Shown: piece by piece, positions 43,667-53,145 of the stretch
Position numbering within the stretch: the stretch's first letter is position 1
Layout: every line of letters begins with the position of its first letter
From: Terriglobia bacterium
Lineage (GTDB): Bacteria; Acidobacteriota; Terriglobia; Terriglobales; Acidobacteriaceae
DNA length: 64,000 nt
Direction of reading: 5' to 3'
NCBI GenBank assembly: GCA_020073165.1
Contig: JAIQFP010000001.1
Coordinates: 248,001 to 312,000, forward strand
The notes under the pieces: model-generated
Told to the model about the DNA's origin: nothing
The model's database searches: none
What the model saw: the letters and a program-made list of their open reading frames with translations, nothing else
Made by a program: the position numbers and the translations under genes

Positions 43667-44800
43667 TTGCTTTATTGGCTCTTATACCTGAAGCTGTTCC
43701 ATTACTTCCCGCCGTTCCGAATTTTCCGTTACCTCACGTTTCGCACCGCTTTCGCCAGTTTGACCGCGCTGTTTACCGGACTGATCGTCGGCCCGCTGGT
43801 CATTGGACGCCTGCGCGAATTCCAGATCGGCCAATACATCCGCGAAGAAGGCCCCAAGGCCCATCAGAAAAAAGCCGGAACGCCCACCATGGGCGGCCTG
43901 CTGATTGCCATCTCCATCATCGTTCCCACCCTGCTCTGGGCCGACTTGAGCAACCGCTTTGTCTGGGTCGCCGTCGGCGCCACCGCTGCTTTTGCCGCCA
44001 TTGGTTTTGCCGACGACTACATCAAGGTTGTGCATCGCAGAAACCTGGGGCTCACGGGGAAAGCCAAGCTCGGCTTGCAAATTCTCACCAGCATCCTGGT
44101 CGCCGTGGTGCTGATTACGATGCAGGCTCGTGGCATGTACTCCACCAAGCTGCTGGTACCCTTCTTTAAACAATTCCGGCCCGATCTGGTCATCGAAAGC
44201 CTGGAGCATAATCCCCATCTCTGGCCGCTGGCGTTTATTCCATTCATCATCTTCGTGGTGCTGGTGATCGTAGGTTCCAGCAACGCCGTGAACCTCACCG
44301 ACGGTCTGGACGGCCTCGCCATCGGCTGCACGGTGATTGCTGCGGGCGCGCTGGCTGTGCTGACCTACGTCAGTGGCCACGCCACCTTCTCCGCATACCT
44401 GGAATTGCAGCGCATGCCGCAAGTGGGCGAACTGACGATTTTCTGCGGTGCCATGGTGGGCGCAGCCATTGGCTTCCTCTGGTACAACGCCCATCCCGCG
44501 GAAGTCTTCATGGGCGACGTGGGTTCGCTCGCCCTGGGTGGCGCCATCGGCACAGTTGCGGTGATGATCAAGCAGGAACTGTTGCTGCCCTTTATTGGCG
44601 GCATCTTCGTGATCGAGGCGGTCTCGGTGATCCTGCAAGTTGCCTCCTACAAACTGCGCAAGAAGCGTATCTTCAAAATGGCGCCGCTGCACCACCACTT
44701 CGAATTGCTGGGCTGGTCGGAGTCGAAGATCATCGTGCGTTTCTGGATTGCGAGCCTGGTGTTCGCCCTGTTCGCGCTGACCACCCTGAAACTGAGATAA
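43667..44800 (+). CDS. mraY: MraY, phospho-MurNAc-pentapeptide transferase
   Basis: A 377-residue integral membrane enzyme (EC 2.7.8.13) that moves phospho-MurNAc-pentapeptide to undecaprenyl phosphate to give lipid I. About ten membrane helices. Family motifs: [19 protein letters not shown], the metal-binding [20 protein letters not shown], and the C-terminal [15 protein letters not shown]. The start is TTG with GGAGG just upstream, which gives the conserved N-terminus [10 protein letters not shown]. It follows murF by 26 bases and precedes murD by 14. Confidence 0.97.
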   Translation: MLYWLLYLKLFHYFPPFRIFRYLTFRTAFASLTALFTGLIVGPLVIGRLREFQIGQYIREEGPKAHQKKAGTPTMGGLLIAISIIVPTLLWADLSNRFVWVAVGATAAFAAIGFADDYIKVVHRRNLGLTGKAKLGLQILTSILVAVVLITMQARGMYSTKLLVPFFKQFRPDLVIESLEHNPHLWPLAFIPFIIFVVLVIVGSSNAVNLTDGLDGLAIGCTVIAAGALAVLTYVSGHATFSAYLELQRMPQVGELTIFCGAMVGAAIGFLWYNAHPAEVFMGDVGSLALGGAIGTVAVMIKQELLLPFIGGIFVIEAVSVILQVASYKLRKKRIFKMAPLHHHFELLGWSESKIIVRFWIASLVFALFALTTLKLR

Positions 44801-44814
44801 GAATTTTCTGCGGA

Positions 44815-46179
44815 ATGGACGTAAACGGCAAACGCGTTCTCGTTGTCGGCCTCGGCAAATCGGGCGTAGCCTCGGCGCTCTTTCTCAAAGCCCGAGGCGC
44901 CCGGGTCACCGTCTCCGACACCAAGACCGAAGACGAGCTCCGCGGAGAGATTCCCGTACTCCTCGACCAGGGCATCGCGGTTGAAACCGGAGGCCACGGC
45001 GAACGTACCTTCCGCGGACAGGATTTGATTGTGGTCAGCCCGGGTGTCCCCGTGGACGCTCCGCCGCTGGTACAGGCCCGCGCCCTGGGCGAAACCGTCA
45101 TCGGCGAAATCGAACTGGCCGCCCAGTTTCTGCCGGGCCCCATCGTCGCCATCACCGGCTCCAACGGCAAGACGACGACCACGGCGCTGGCGGGTGAGGT
45201 GATCGCGGCCGGCGGCTACCCCGCCGTCGTCGGTGGCAACATCGGCACGCCCGCCATTTCGCTCGTCGAGCGGGCAAAGCCCGACACCATCTCGGTTCTT
45301 GAAGTTTCCAGCTTCCAACTCGAAACCATCCAAACGTTCCGTCCGAAGGTTGCGGTCGTCCTGAACGTCACTCCCGACCACCTAGACCGCCACCGCACCT
45401 TTGCCGCTTACACCGACGCCAAGGCTCGCATCTTCGAGAACCAGACTGGCGAGGATTTTGCCGTGCTTAATGCGGACGATCCCACCTGCGCCGAACTGGC
45501 CGGCCGCACCCGCGCCCAGGTTTTCTGGTTCAGCCGCAAGAAAGAGGTAAAGCAGGGAGCCCACGTCGCCAGTGGCCGGGTTCTCTTCCGCGATACCGCC
45601 GGGCAGCGCGAGATCATGCTGACCTCCGAGATACCGCTGAAAGGCGCCCACAACGTGGAAAACGCTCTGGCGGCGGTGTGTGTGGGCATGTTGATGCGCT
45701 GCGCCCCGGACAAGATTGCCCACGCGATTCGAAACTTCAAGGCGGTTGAGCATCGCCTGGAGTACGTCGCCACCGTCCACGGGGTCGAGTACTTTAACGA
45801 CTCCAAAGCCACCAACGTTGACGCCACCGTCAAAGCCCTTGAGTCTTTCCCTGCCAACATCCACATCATCCTCGGCGGCAAGGACAAGGGCAGTGACTAC
45901 ACGGTGCTCAACGACCTGCTGCGCCAGCGCGTCAAGCGGGTTTACACCATCGGCGCCGCCGCCGACAAGATAGAGTCCCACATCAAGGGCGCTGCCGAGA
46001 TCGTCCACGCCGAAACCCTCGACAACGCCATCAAGCGTGCCGCCGCCGTCGCCCAGCCCGGAGACATTGTTCTGCTCGCTCCCGCCTGCGCCAGTTTCGA
46101 CCAGTTTCAGAACTACGAGCATCGCGGAAGGGTGTTCAAGGAAGTGGTGCGGGGACTGGTGGAGCAGAAGAATTCTTGA
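44815..46179 (+). CDS. murD: MurD, UDP-MurNAc-L-Ala:D-Glu ligase
   Basis: A 454-residue Mur ligase (EC 6.3.2.9) that adds D-glutamate to UDP-MurNAc-L-Ala. N-terminal Rossmann-like domain with VLVVGLGKSGVASALFL; ATP loop AITGSNGKTTTTALAG; the central NVTPDHLDRHRTFAAY; the C-terminal EYFNDSKATNVDATVKAL and LLAPACASFDQFQNYEHRG. All family motifs are intact and the length is normal. Its stop codon lies inside the first arm of the 14-bp inverted repeat that separates it from ftsW. Confidence 0.97.
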   Translation: MDVNGKRVLVVGLGKSGVASALFLKARGARVTVSDTKTEDELRGEIPVLLDQGIAVETGGHGERTFRGQDLIVVSPGVPVDAPPLVQARALGETVIGEIELAAQFLPGPIVAITGSNGKTTTTALAGEVIAAGGYPAVVGGNIGTPAISLVERAKPDTISVLEVSSFQLETIQTFRPKVAVVLNVTPDHLDRHRTFAAYTDAKARIFENQTGEDFAVLNADDPTCAELAGRTRAQVFWFSRKKEVKQGAHVASGRVLFRDTAGQREIMLTSEIPLKGAHNVENALAAVCVGMLMRCAPDKIAHAIRNFKAVEHRLEYVATVHGVEYFNDSKATNVDATVKALESFPANIHIILGGKDKGSDYTVLNDLLRQRVKRVYTIGAAADKIESHIKGAAEIVHAETLDNAIKRAAAVAQPGDIVLLAPACASFDQFQNYEHRGRVFKEVVRGLVEQKNS

Positions 46180-46238
46180 TTGTTGATTGAGAGACAAAGA
46201 ACATGCGACCGGAACCAACCTGGCCAATCAACAATCAA
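46176..46238. repeat. 14-bp perfect inverted repeat between murD and ftsW
   Basis: TTGATTGTTGATTG (46176-46189) and CAATCAACAATCAA (46225-46238) pair perfectly around 35 bases; a degenerate AACAGTCAACAATC tail follows. The arms are made of TTGATTG heptamers, the same construction as the repeats at 586, 21787 and 25543. The murD stop codon lies in the left arm. Confidence 0.7.
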
Positions 46239-46267
46239 CAGTCAACAATCTAAAATGACGAGTTCCC

Positions 46268-47359
46268 ATGGCCAAGCGCGTCAGTGTCGATCGCTGGTTG
46301 TTCACCGTCACCCTGTTCCTGGTCTTCATCGGCCTGGTGATGGTCTTCAGCGCCTCGGCGGTCATGGCCAAGGAGCGCTACGGCTCCGGCTACACTTTTC
46401 TCTTGCGCCAACTGGCCTGGGCCGTGGGCGGCATCGCAGCCATGGTCGTCGCCATGAAACTGGATTACCGCCGCTACAAGCACCCCGCGGTGGTCTTCTC
46501 GTTTCTCGGCGTAACTTCGCTGCTGCTGATCTCGGTCTTCCTGCTCGATCGCGCCCACAACACCCATCGCTGGATTCACTTTGGAGGCCTCTCCTTCCAG
46601 CCCTCGGAAATGGCCAAGCCCGCGCTCATCCTGTTTCTGGCATTTTTCCTGGAGAGCCGTACCAACTCCATGCGCGACTGGCGCAACACGCTGCTGCCCG
46701 CAGTCGCGCCCACGCTCGTCTTCCTGGGACTGATTGTCTTTCAGCCTGATCTGGGCACCGCCATCGCGTGCGCCGCCATCACCGCTTGCATGATGTTCGT
46801 TGCCGGTCTGGATCTGCGTTACCTGGGATACGCCTTCGTGGCCTCGCTGCTCCCGCTTTATTTCCTGATCTTCCATGTCGCCTACCGCCGCGACCGCGTC
46901 ATGGCCTTTCTCAACCCATACTCCGACCCACAAAGAAGCGGCTTCCACATTATTCAATCCATGATCGCGGTCTCGACCGGAGGCATCACCGGCGTGGGCC
47001 TGATGGAAGGCAAGCAGAAGCTGTTCTACCTGCCCGAGCCGCATACCGACTTCATTTTCGCCGTGACCGCGGAAGAACTGGGCCTGGTGGGCTCACTGAT
47101 CGTGATCGCCCTATTCGCGATTTTCCTCTGGCGCGGCCTGCGCACCGCCGTGCGCACCCAGGACATGTTCGGACGTTTTCTCGCCGTGGGGATCACCAGC
47201 ATGGTGGTGGTACAGGCGTTCATCAACATCAGCGTGGTGCTCGGCATGATGCCCACCAAGGGCATCCCGCTGCCCTTCGTCTCTTATGGAGGATCGTCTT
47301 TGTTTGTGACGCTGGCGTGCGTCGGGGTGCTGCTGAATGTCAGCAAACAGGCGGAGTGA
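46268..47359 (+). CDS. ftsW: FtsW, septal peptidoglycan glycosyltransferase
   Basis: A 363-residue SEDS-family membrane protein with about ten helices, which polymerises lipid II at the septum together with FtsI. The key motifs are FSASAVMA near the N-terminus, WIHFGGLSFQPSEMAKPALI, the catalytic-loop QPDLGTA with its aspartate, EPHTDFIFAVTAEELGLVGS and the C-terminal GIPLPFVSYGGSSL. The ATG sits 29 bases after the inverted repeat. Assignment to FtsW rather than RodA rests on the cluster position. Confidence 0.95.
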   Translation: MAKRVSVDRWLFTVTLFLVFIGLVMVFSASAVMAKERYGSGYTFLLRQLAWAVGGIAAMVVAMKLDYRRYKHPAVVFSFLGVTSLLLISVFLLDRAHNTHRWIHFGGLSFQPSEMAKPALILFLAFFLESRTNSMRDWRNTLLPAVAPTLVFLGLIVFQPDLGTAIACAAITACMMFVAGLDLRYLGYAFVASLLPLYFLIFHVAYRRDRVMAFLNPYSDPQRSGFHIIQSMIAVSTGGITGVGLMEGKQKLFYLPEPHTDFIFAVTAEELGLVGSLIVIALFAIFLWRGLRTAVRTQDMFGRFLAVGITSMVVVQAFINISVVLGMMPTKGIPLPFVSYGGSSLFVTLACVGVLLNVSKQAE

Positions 47360-47442
47360 GGAAATTTACGAAGGACGAAGTACCAGGTGTTCGGGGCGAC
47401 TCACCCATTACACTTCGTGAGAAAACTCCTTAACTAAAATCC

Positions 47443-47469
47443 TGTCATCCTGAGAGAAGCGAAGGACCT
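47443..47469 (+). repeat. TGTCATCC-type repeat, short copy (ftsW-murG spacer)
   Basis: Begins TGTCATCCTGAG and ends GAAGGACCT with an AGAAGC core. It is the smallest member of the family seen at 48690, 48860, 54460, 54627 and 55095, with a minimal central hairpin. The rest of the 232-base spacer holds nothing else I recognise. Confidence 0.7.
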
Positions 47470-47591
47470 GCTTTCTGCCTGCGCCATCTCGCCGGTTGTT
47501 GCGCAGGGCAGTCCGCCCCGCTTCTGCGGGCGCAACCGAACCGTTAACTCTGCGGCGACTTTCCTCGTGAACCCTGGTTTATAGTCACTGC

Positions 47592-48671
47592 ATGCGGGCT
47601 ATTCTGGCGGGAGGTGGAACCGGCGGACACGTCATTCCCGCCCTCGCGATCGCTCAGGAACTGCAAAAGCGATATGGCGCGGAGGTGCTGTTCATCGGCA
47701 CCGCCCGCGGCATCGAGAACCGCCTGGTCCCCGCTGCCGGATTTGCACTGCGTCTAGTCGAAGTCGGCGCCCTCAAGAACGTCAGCCTCGTCACCCGCGC
47801 CAAGACGATGTTCGATCTCCCCCGCGCCGTGTGGGAAGCCCGCCGCATTCTTTCCGAGTTTCGACCCAACGTGGTGATTGGCGTGGGCGGTTACGCTTCT
47901 GGCCCCGCCATGCTGGCTGCAATCCTCAAAAAGATTCCCACCCTCGCCTTTGAGCCCAACCTGGTTCCGGGATTCGCCAACCGCCTGGTGGCGCGCCGGG
48001 TATCCGCCGCCGCGGTTCACTTTGCCGAGACCGCAAGATTCTTCCGCCGTGCCGAGGTCACCGGCGTGCCGGTGCGCCGGGCCTTTTTCGACATCGCCGG
48101 CCCGGTACCAAGCGGCAATCCCACCCTGCTGGTCTTCGGCGGCAGCCAGGGGGCACACGCCATTAATAAGGTAGTGATGGAATCGGTTGCGGCCCTGCGC
48201 GACCGCCTTCCGCAACTTCACATCGTCCACCAGACCGGCGAGCGTGACTATAATGACGCTGCCGCCGCCTATGCGGGCTTAGGTGATTCAATCGAAGTCT
48301 TCAAGTTTATTGACGACATGCCGGGCTTCTTCGGGCGCGCTGACTTGTTGCTGTGCCGCTCTGGAGCGAGTACCGTGGCCGAGGTGACGGCAGCAGGGAA
48401 GCCGGCCATCTTTGTCCCGTTTCCTCGCGCCGCCGACGATCACCAGAAGCGCAACGCCGAAGCCCTGGAGCGAGCCGGAGCCGCGGTGATGCTGGAGGAA
48501 TCCAGGCTGAACAGCGGCACGTTGGTTGAGGCTGTCGCATCGCTATTGAGTGATCGGGCCCGCCTGGAACGCATGGGCGAAGCGGCGCGCAAGCTGTCGC
48601 ACCCCCACGCCGCGAGCGATATCGCAAGCATGGCAGCGACGTTGGCAGGAGCGACTGGACAAGCCTTGTGA
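47592..48671 (+). CDS. murG: MurG, lipid II synthase (GlcNAc transferase)
   Basis: A 359-residue peripheral GT-B glycosyltransferase (EC 2.4.1.227) that adds GlcNAc to lipid I on the cytoplasmic membrane face. The N-terminal [16 protein letters not shown] is the lipid-binding glycine loop; [13 protein letters not shown] and [13 protein letters not shown] follow, then the UDP-GlcNAc site [13 protein letters not shown] and [31 protein letters not shown]. All motifs are intact. The gene stands between two repeat-filled spacers. Confidence 0.97.
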   Translation: MRAILAGGGTGGHVIPALAIAQELQKRYGAEVLFIGTARGIENRLVPAAGFALRLVEVGALKNVSLVTRAKTMFDLPRAVWEARRILSEFRPNVVIGVGGYASGPAMLAAILKKIPTLAFEPNLVPGFANRLVARRVSAAAVHFAETARFFRRAEVTGVPVRRAFFDIAGPVPSGNPTLLVFGGSQGAHAINKVVMESVAALRDRLPQLHIVHQTGERDYNDAAAAYAGLGDSIEVFKFIDDMPGFFGRADLLLCRSGASTVAEVTAAGKPAIFVPFPRAADDHQKRNAEALERAGAAVMLEESRLNSGTLVEAVASLLSDRARLERMGEAARKLSHPHAASDIASMAATLAGATGQAL

Positions 48672-48689
48672 GGTCTGTACTTATGGGTT

Positions 48690-48920
48690 GTCATCCTGAG
48701 CGGAGCAGGAACTTCACGCAGTGAAGTCCCTGCGGAGTCGAAGGACCCCGGAGTTGTTCAATCCTTCGGGAGCACTTCAAGGCATTCTCACCGGGACGTT
48801 GTTTGGCGAGATTACAGGTGAGAATGCCTGGACGCGACATGGGCGCAGCCAACCGCGTAGGGATCCTTCGACTCCGTTTCTGCTTCGCGAGGCGAAGCAG
48901 AAACGGCGCTCAGGATGACA
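48690..48920. repeat. Composite inverted element of two TGTCATCC repeats (murG-murC spacer)
   Basis: Two copies of the TGTCATCC repeat face each other: 48690-48749 forward and 48860-48920 reversed. Each has identical outer bases (TGTCATCCTGAGCG and GGAGTCGAAGGA) around its own, unrelated hairpin (arms GACTTCAC in one, TTTCTGCTTCGC in the other). Between them AGGCATTCTCACC (48780-48792) and GGTGAGAATGCCT (48817-48829) form a perfect 13-bp stem. The whole 231-base unit is a nested palindrome without coding capacity and nearly fills the spacer. Confidence 0.75.
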
Positions 48921-48965
48921 ATGGAGAGTTTGCACTAATCTGCAAGAGTCCGCGGGCAAGATTTC

Positions 48966-50357
48966 ATGTTTGCCAAGATCCAACGCATTCATTTCGTCGG
49001 CATTGGCGGCATCGGCATGAGCGGTATCGCCGAGGTGCTGCTCAACCTCGGCTACAAGGTCTCCGGCTCCGATCTGAAGGCCTCGGCCATCACCCAACGC
49101 CTTGCCGGGCTGGGCGCCACTATTTTTGAAGGCCATCGTGCGGAAAACGTGTCCGGCGCCGAAGTCGTGGTCGCCAGTTCCGCCATCACGGCCGACAATC
49201 CCGAACTCGCCGAAGCCCACGCGCAGCACATCCCCGTCATCCAGCGCGCCGAAATGCTGGCCGAGTTGATGCGCCTGAAGTACGGCATCGCCATTGCCGG
49301 CATGCACGGCAAGACCACCACGACGTCGATGGTGGCGGCAGTGCTGGCCGCCGGAGAGCTAGATCCTACTATCGTTGTCGGCGGCCGCATCGACGCCATC
49401 GGCTCCAACGCGCGCCTCGGCAAGTCGCAGTACCTGGTAGCCGAAGCGGACGAGAGCGACCGCTCCTTCCTGAAGCTATCGCCCATTCTCGCCGTCGTAA
49501 CCAACATTGATCGCGAGCACATGGACTGCTATCGCAACATGCGCGACGTCAAGCGCGCCTTCCTTGACTTTATGGATCGCGTGCCCTTCTACGGCATGGT
49601 GGTGGTCTGCAACGACGATCCGCTATTGCGCCGTATGCTTCCGCAGATTCGCCGCCGCACCCTGACCTATGGCACGCGCAAGGGGTCAGATTTCCGGATC
49701 AAGGCCGCCCCGCTCGAGCGCCAGCCTGACGAGAACGCCTGCCTTAGCCGCTTCCACGTGATCTACCGCGGGCAGGACCTGGGCGAGTTCCAACTGCATG
49801 TGCCCGGTGTACACAACGTCTTGAACGCAACTGCCGCCGTTGCCGTGGGTATTGGTCTCGACATCAAGCCAGATCAGATCCACTCAGCTCTTGAGAACTT
49901 CCGCGGGGTGGACCGACGTTTTCAATTGCGCGGCAAGGCCGCAGGGGTGAGCGTCATCGACGACTACGGCCATCATCCCACGGAAATTCTCGCCACGTTG
50001 GCCGCCGCCCGGCAGTGCGGCTATGACAAGATCCACGTTGTCTTTCAGCCGCATCGCTACACCCGCACCCAGTCGCTGATGGATGAATTCGCCAAAGCCT
50101 TTGACGCCGCCGACTCGCTGTTCGTCCTCGATATTTACGCTGCCAGCGAGCCGCCGCTCGAAGGGATTACCAGTGAGGCGCTGGTGGCGCGGATGAAAGA
50201 GGTTGGAGCGCGGGACGCCCGCTACATTGGCTCCTTCGCTGAAGCTGCCACGGCGGCGGCTGCCGCCGCCCAGCCAGGAGACATGATTCTCACCCTCGGC
50301 GCCGGCAGCGTCTCGCAACTGGGGCCGATGATCCTGGAAAAGCTGCAGGCGAAGTAG
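48966..50357 (+). CDS. murC: MurC, UDP-MurNAc:L-alanine ligase
   Basis: A 463-residue Mur ligase (EC 6.3.2.8) that adds the first amino acid to UDP-MurNAc. The N-terminal IHFVGIGGIGMSGIAEVLL is the UDP-binding loop; the ATP loop is AGMHGKTTTTSMVAAVL; EADESDRSFLKLSP and TNIDREHMDCY lie in the central domain; IDDYGHHPTEI and FQPHRYTRT in the C-terminal domain. Length and motifs are normal. In many bacteria murB and ddl follow murC; here a 151-base spacer leads straight to ftsQ. Confidence 0.97.
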   Translation: MFAKIQRIHFVGIGGIGMSGIAEVLLNLGYKVSGSDLKASAITQRLAGLGATIFEGHRAENVSGAEVVVASSAITADNPELAEAHAQHIPVIQRAEMLAELMRLKYGIAIAGMHGKTTTTSMVAAVLAAGELDPTIVVGGRIDAIGSNARLGKSQYLVAEADESDRSFLKLSPILAVVTNIDREHMDCYRNMRDVKRAFLDFMDRVPFYGMVVVCNDDPLLRRMLPQIRRRTLTYGTRKGSDFRIKAAPLERQPDENACLSRFHVIYRGQDLGEFQLHVPGVHNVLNATAAVAVGIGLDIKPDQIHSALENFRGVDRRFQLRGKAAGVSVIDDYGHHPTEILATLAAARQCGYDKIHVVFQPHRYTRTQSLMDEFAKAFDAADSLFVLDIYAASEPPLEGITSEALVARMKEVGARDARYIGSFAEAATAAAAAAQPGDMILTLGAGSVSQLGPMILEKLQAK

Positions 50358-50508
50358 CCCTGGCGTCCCGCCGGTCAAGTTGCCGTGAGCGAGGAGTCGC
50401 CCCTACCAGTCTGTGCAAAACGTACCCAACTTTGGTCTATCTCAATCCTTGAAAAGCAGTTATAGTGTTTCCGCTCAGCGATTCCCTGACGACAACTGAC
50501 CTGGTTTG

Positions 50509-51888
50509 ATGGCGCGGAAATCTGCCCCCACCATCTCGCAGGAAGAGTTGTATCCACCGCCCGACGAGCCTACGCGTGACGATTTGGACGATGCGCGCTC
50601 GCTCGACCTGGACGTGGAACAGGAATCGCCCTTCCTGCGGGCCCAGAAACGCGTCTCCGTCCGCCGTGGCACCCTTCCGAAACGAACCGCTACCCGCCTC
50701 ACTTGGACCGCGGTGGCAGCGGTGGCTCTGGTGTTTTGTGCCATCGCCACCAGCGCCCTCTACCACTACGGCGAGCACTCGTGGCGCTTCCGCGTTGACT
50801 CCAGCGACGACATTGAGGTCACTGGGGTGGAGAATGTCACCCGCTCACAGGTGACGGAGGTCATGGGTGGCGACATCGGGCGCAACATTTTCTTTATCCC
50901 CCTGGCCCAACGCGAGGCCGAACTGGAGCGCATTCCCTGGGTCGAATCGGCCAGCGTCATGCGCTTTGTCCCCAACCGTGTGCGCGTGGACATCCGCGAG
51001 CGCACTCCGGTTGCCTTCGCGCGCGTGGGCTCGAAGATCCTGCTGGTCGATTCCCTCGGCACTCTGATGGATCTCCCCGGGCCTGGAAAGAAGAAATATT
51101 CCTTCCCTGTGATTCTCGGCATCAACCCGGGCGAGCCGCTCTCCACCCGCGCCGCCCGCATGAAGATCCACAACGAAGTCATGCGCCAGCTCGACTCAGG
51201 AGGAACCCGTTACTCGCAGGACTTGAGCGAAGTGGACCTGTCCGACCCTGAGGATGTGAAGGTTCTCGCCAACAACCCCGGCGGTGAGGTGCTGGTGCAC
51301 CTCGGGTCCTCGAATTACCTGGATCGCTACAGGATTTACGTCGCCCACGTACAGGAATGGCGCCAGCAGTTCGACAGGCTGGAGTCGGTGGACCTGCGTT
51401 ACGACCGCCAGATCGTGGTCAACCCCGACTTGCGCGGAACGGCAAAGCAGCCGCCACTTGCCCCCTCGGTGGCGAAAGCCGCCATGGCCGCGGGAGTGAA
51501 GCCGGCCGCGCTGATCACCCATGAGAAGATCGGCCCCAAGCCGCTTCCCGTGGCAGCACCAGCCACTAACAAGACAGCCAGGTCAGTTGCGAAGGCAAAG
51601 AAGAAACTCGCTAAGAAACACAGCCGTAGTGCCGGCGTCCCGCCGGCAAAGCCAGCTGTGACCACGGCCCGAAGCCCCGTTGCGAGTAGCGCATCAGTCA
51701 AGCAACCGTCGAACACCATGAGCGCAACTCTCAACCCGGCTCTCGCCAAGGCGACAGCACCGGCGCCCCAGAGTGCATTGCCAAAAACCAATCCATCCGC
51801 GCCCGCCAAACCGGCGACGGACGCGGCCAAGGCAGCCAAGAAACCAAGCCCGGCAATAACCAGGCACAACGACCAGGATCATCCATAG
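50509..51888 (+). CDS. ftsQ: FtsQ divisome protein with long Ala/Pro/Lys-rich C-terminal tail
   Basis: A 459-residue bitopic protein. An acidic cytoplasmic part (about 1-65), one membrane helix (about 66-84, TWTAVAAVALVFCAIA), the POTRA domain (about 100-165, with IEVTGVENVTRSQVTEVMGG) and the FtsQ beta domain (about 166-305, VRVDIRERTPVAFARV, VDLRYDRQIVVNPDL). FtsQ anchors FtsL and FtsB and regulates the synthase. Odd feature: the last 140 residues or so are a low-complexity tail of Ala, Pro, Lys and Ser, making it far longer than usual (about 270-300). Part of the tail is encoded by a repeat-like sequence at 51626-51662. ftsA follows after 2 bases. Confidence 0.92.
   Translation: MARKSAPTISQEELYPPPDEPTRDDLDDARSLDLDVEQESPFLRAQKRVSVRRGTLPKRTATRLTWTAVAAVALVFCAIATSALYHYGEHSWRFRVDSSDDIEVTGVENVTRSQVTEVMGGDIGRNIFFIPLAQREAELERIPWVESASVMRFVPNRVRVDIRERTPVAFARVGSKILLVDSLGTLMDLPGPGKKKYSFPVILGINPGEPLSTRAARMKIHNEVMRQLDSGGTRYSQDLSEVDLSDPEDVKVLANNPGGEVLVHLGSSNYLDRYRIYVAHVQEWRQQFDRLESVDLRYDRQIVVNPDLRGTAKQPPLAPSVAKAAMAAGVKPAALITHEKIGPKPLPVAAPATNKTARSVAKAKKKLAKKHSRSAGVPPAKPAVTTARSPVASSASVKQPSNTMSATLNPALAKATAPAPQSALPKTNPSAPAKPATDAAKAAKKPSPAITRHNDQDHP
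51626..51662. repeat. Repeat-like palindrome inside the ftsQ tail
   Basis: GCCGGCG TCC CGCCGGC (51631-51647) is followed by AAAGCCAGCTGTGAC. Nearly the same word, GCCGGCGAAGCCAGCCGTGAC, occurs in the non-coding gap at 62563-62583. The ftsQ copy is read in frame as part of the low-complexity tail, so an intergenic-type repeat seems to be embedded in coding sequence. Confidence 0.5.
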
Positions 51889-51890
51889 GC

Positions 51891-53111
51891 ATGGCGAACC
51901 AGTACGAGCACCTTCTGACGGCGATTGATGTAGGTAGTAGCAAGACTTGCGCGTTGGTGGCGGAGATCACCGACTGCGGCCTGCGCTATCGCGCTCACGG
52001 TGTGGCCGAATCGCGCGGTTCACGCAAGGGAGTCATCGTCGATCTGGACAAGGCGGTGGGCTCCATCCAAAAAGCGATCGAGCAAGCGGAGGATATTGCC
52101 GGCGCCCCCATCGAGCGCGCCCTGCTGGGTGTTGCCGGCTCGCATGTGCGTGGCTTGAACAGTCATGGCGGCGTGCCCTTCGGTACCCGTCCGCGCGAGA
52201 TCGGCCGCGAAGAGATTCGCCTGGCCGTGGACAAGGCCCGCGCCATCCCGTTTCCCGCTGACCGCGAAATCCTGCACCTGCTACCGCAGGAGTTCATCCT
52301 CGACGACCAGAACGGCGTTCACGACCCCCTGGGCATGATGGCCACGCGGCTGGAAGTACGCGTTCACATGGTGACCGCTGCCTCGAGCGCCACCCAGAAC
52401 GTCGTCACCGCGGTAAACCGCGCCGGCGTCCACGTGGACGACACCGTCTTCGAGCCGCTGGCCTGCGCCGATGCTGTCCTTCGATCGGATGAACGCGAGC
52501 TTGGCGTCTGCCTCGCCGATCTCGGCGCCGGCTCCACCAACCTCATCGTCTTCCTCGAGGGCGCCGTGGCGCACACCGCTGTCATTCCCATCGGCGGCGA
52601 TCACTTCACCAGCGACCTCTCGGTGGGCCTGTGCACTCCTCTCGCCGAGGCGGAGAAGATCAAGAAGGTATACGGCCACGCCATACCCACGTTTATTCCT
52701 GAGGGTAATGAGGTCGAGGTGCCTTCGGTCGGCGATCGCCCGTCGCGACTGATCGCTCAGCGCATGATTGGAGAAATCCTGGAGCCGCGCGCCCGCGAAC
52801 TGTTCGAGATGCTGCGCGACAATCTGCGCCACTCCGGCCTGCTCGAACTGTGCGTCGGAGGCATCGTGCTCAGCGGAGGCGCCTCGCGTCTGCCGGGAAT
52901 TCTCGACATTGCGGACTCGGTCTTGCGGCGGCCGGTGCGACTGTCCTGGCCGACACCACTCGCGCGGATGCCATCGACCTTGGCCGAGCCGGAATTCGCC
53001 ACGGTGCTTGGCCTGGTCTTCTACGGACATCGCGCCCGCACTGCCCGCGGCATCCAGGATGACCGTTGGAGTTCACGCTTGATTTCACTGTTTGCACGGA
53101 AAGGTGCATAG
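51891..53111 (+). CDS. ftsA: FtsA, actin-like divisome membrane anchor
   Basis: A 406-residue actin-fold ATPase that tethers FtsZ to the membrane and recruits later divisome proteins. Phosphate-1 loop [14 protein letters not shown] at the N-terminus, the SHV-type 1C domain ([36 protein letters not shown]), phosphate-2 loop [15 protein letters not shown], adenosine loop [14 protein letters not shown], and a C-terminal amphipathic helix ([13 protein letters not shown]) that binds the membrane. Two bases separate it from ftsQ, and 34 from ftsZ. Confidence 0.96.
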   Translation: MANQYEHLLTAIDVGSSKTCALVAEITDCGLRYRAHGVAESRGSRKGVIVDLDKAVGSIQKAIEQAEDIAGAPIERALLGVAGSHVRGLNSHGGVPFGTRPREIGREEIRLAVDKARAIPFPADREILHLLPQEFILDDQNGVHDPLGMMATRLEVRVHMVTAASSATQNVVTAVNRAGVHVDDTVFEPLACADAVLRSDERELGVCLADLGAGSTNLIVFLEGAVAHTAVIPIGGDHFTSDLSVGLCTPLAEAEKIKKVYGHAIPTFIPEGNEVEVPSVGDRPSRLIAQRMIGEILEPRARELFEMLRDNLRHSGLLELCVGGIVLSGGASRLPGILDIADSVLRRPVRLSWPTPLARMPSTLAEPEFATVLGLVFYGHRARTARGIQDDRWSSRLISLFARKGA

Positions 53112-53145
53112 AGACTGCACGGAAATTTACTTGAAGGTGGCGTAC

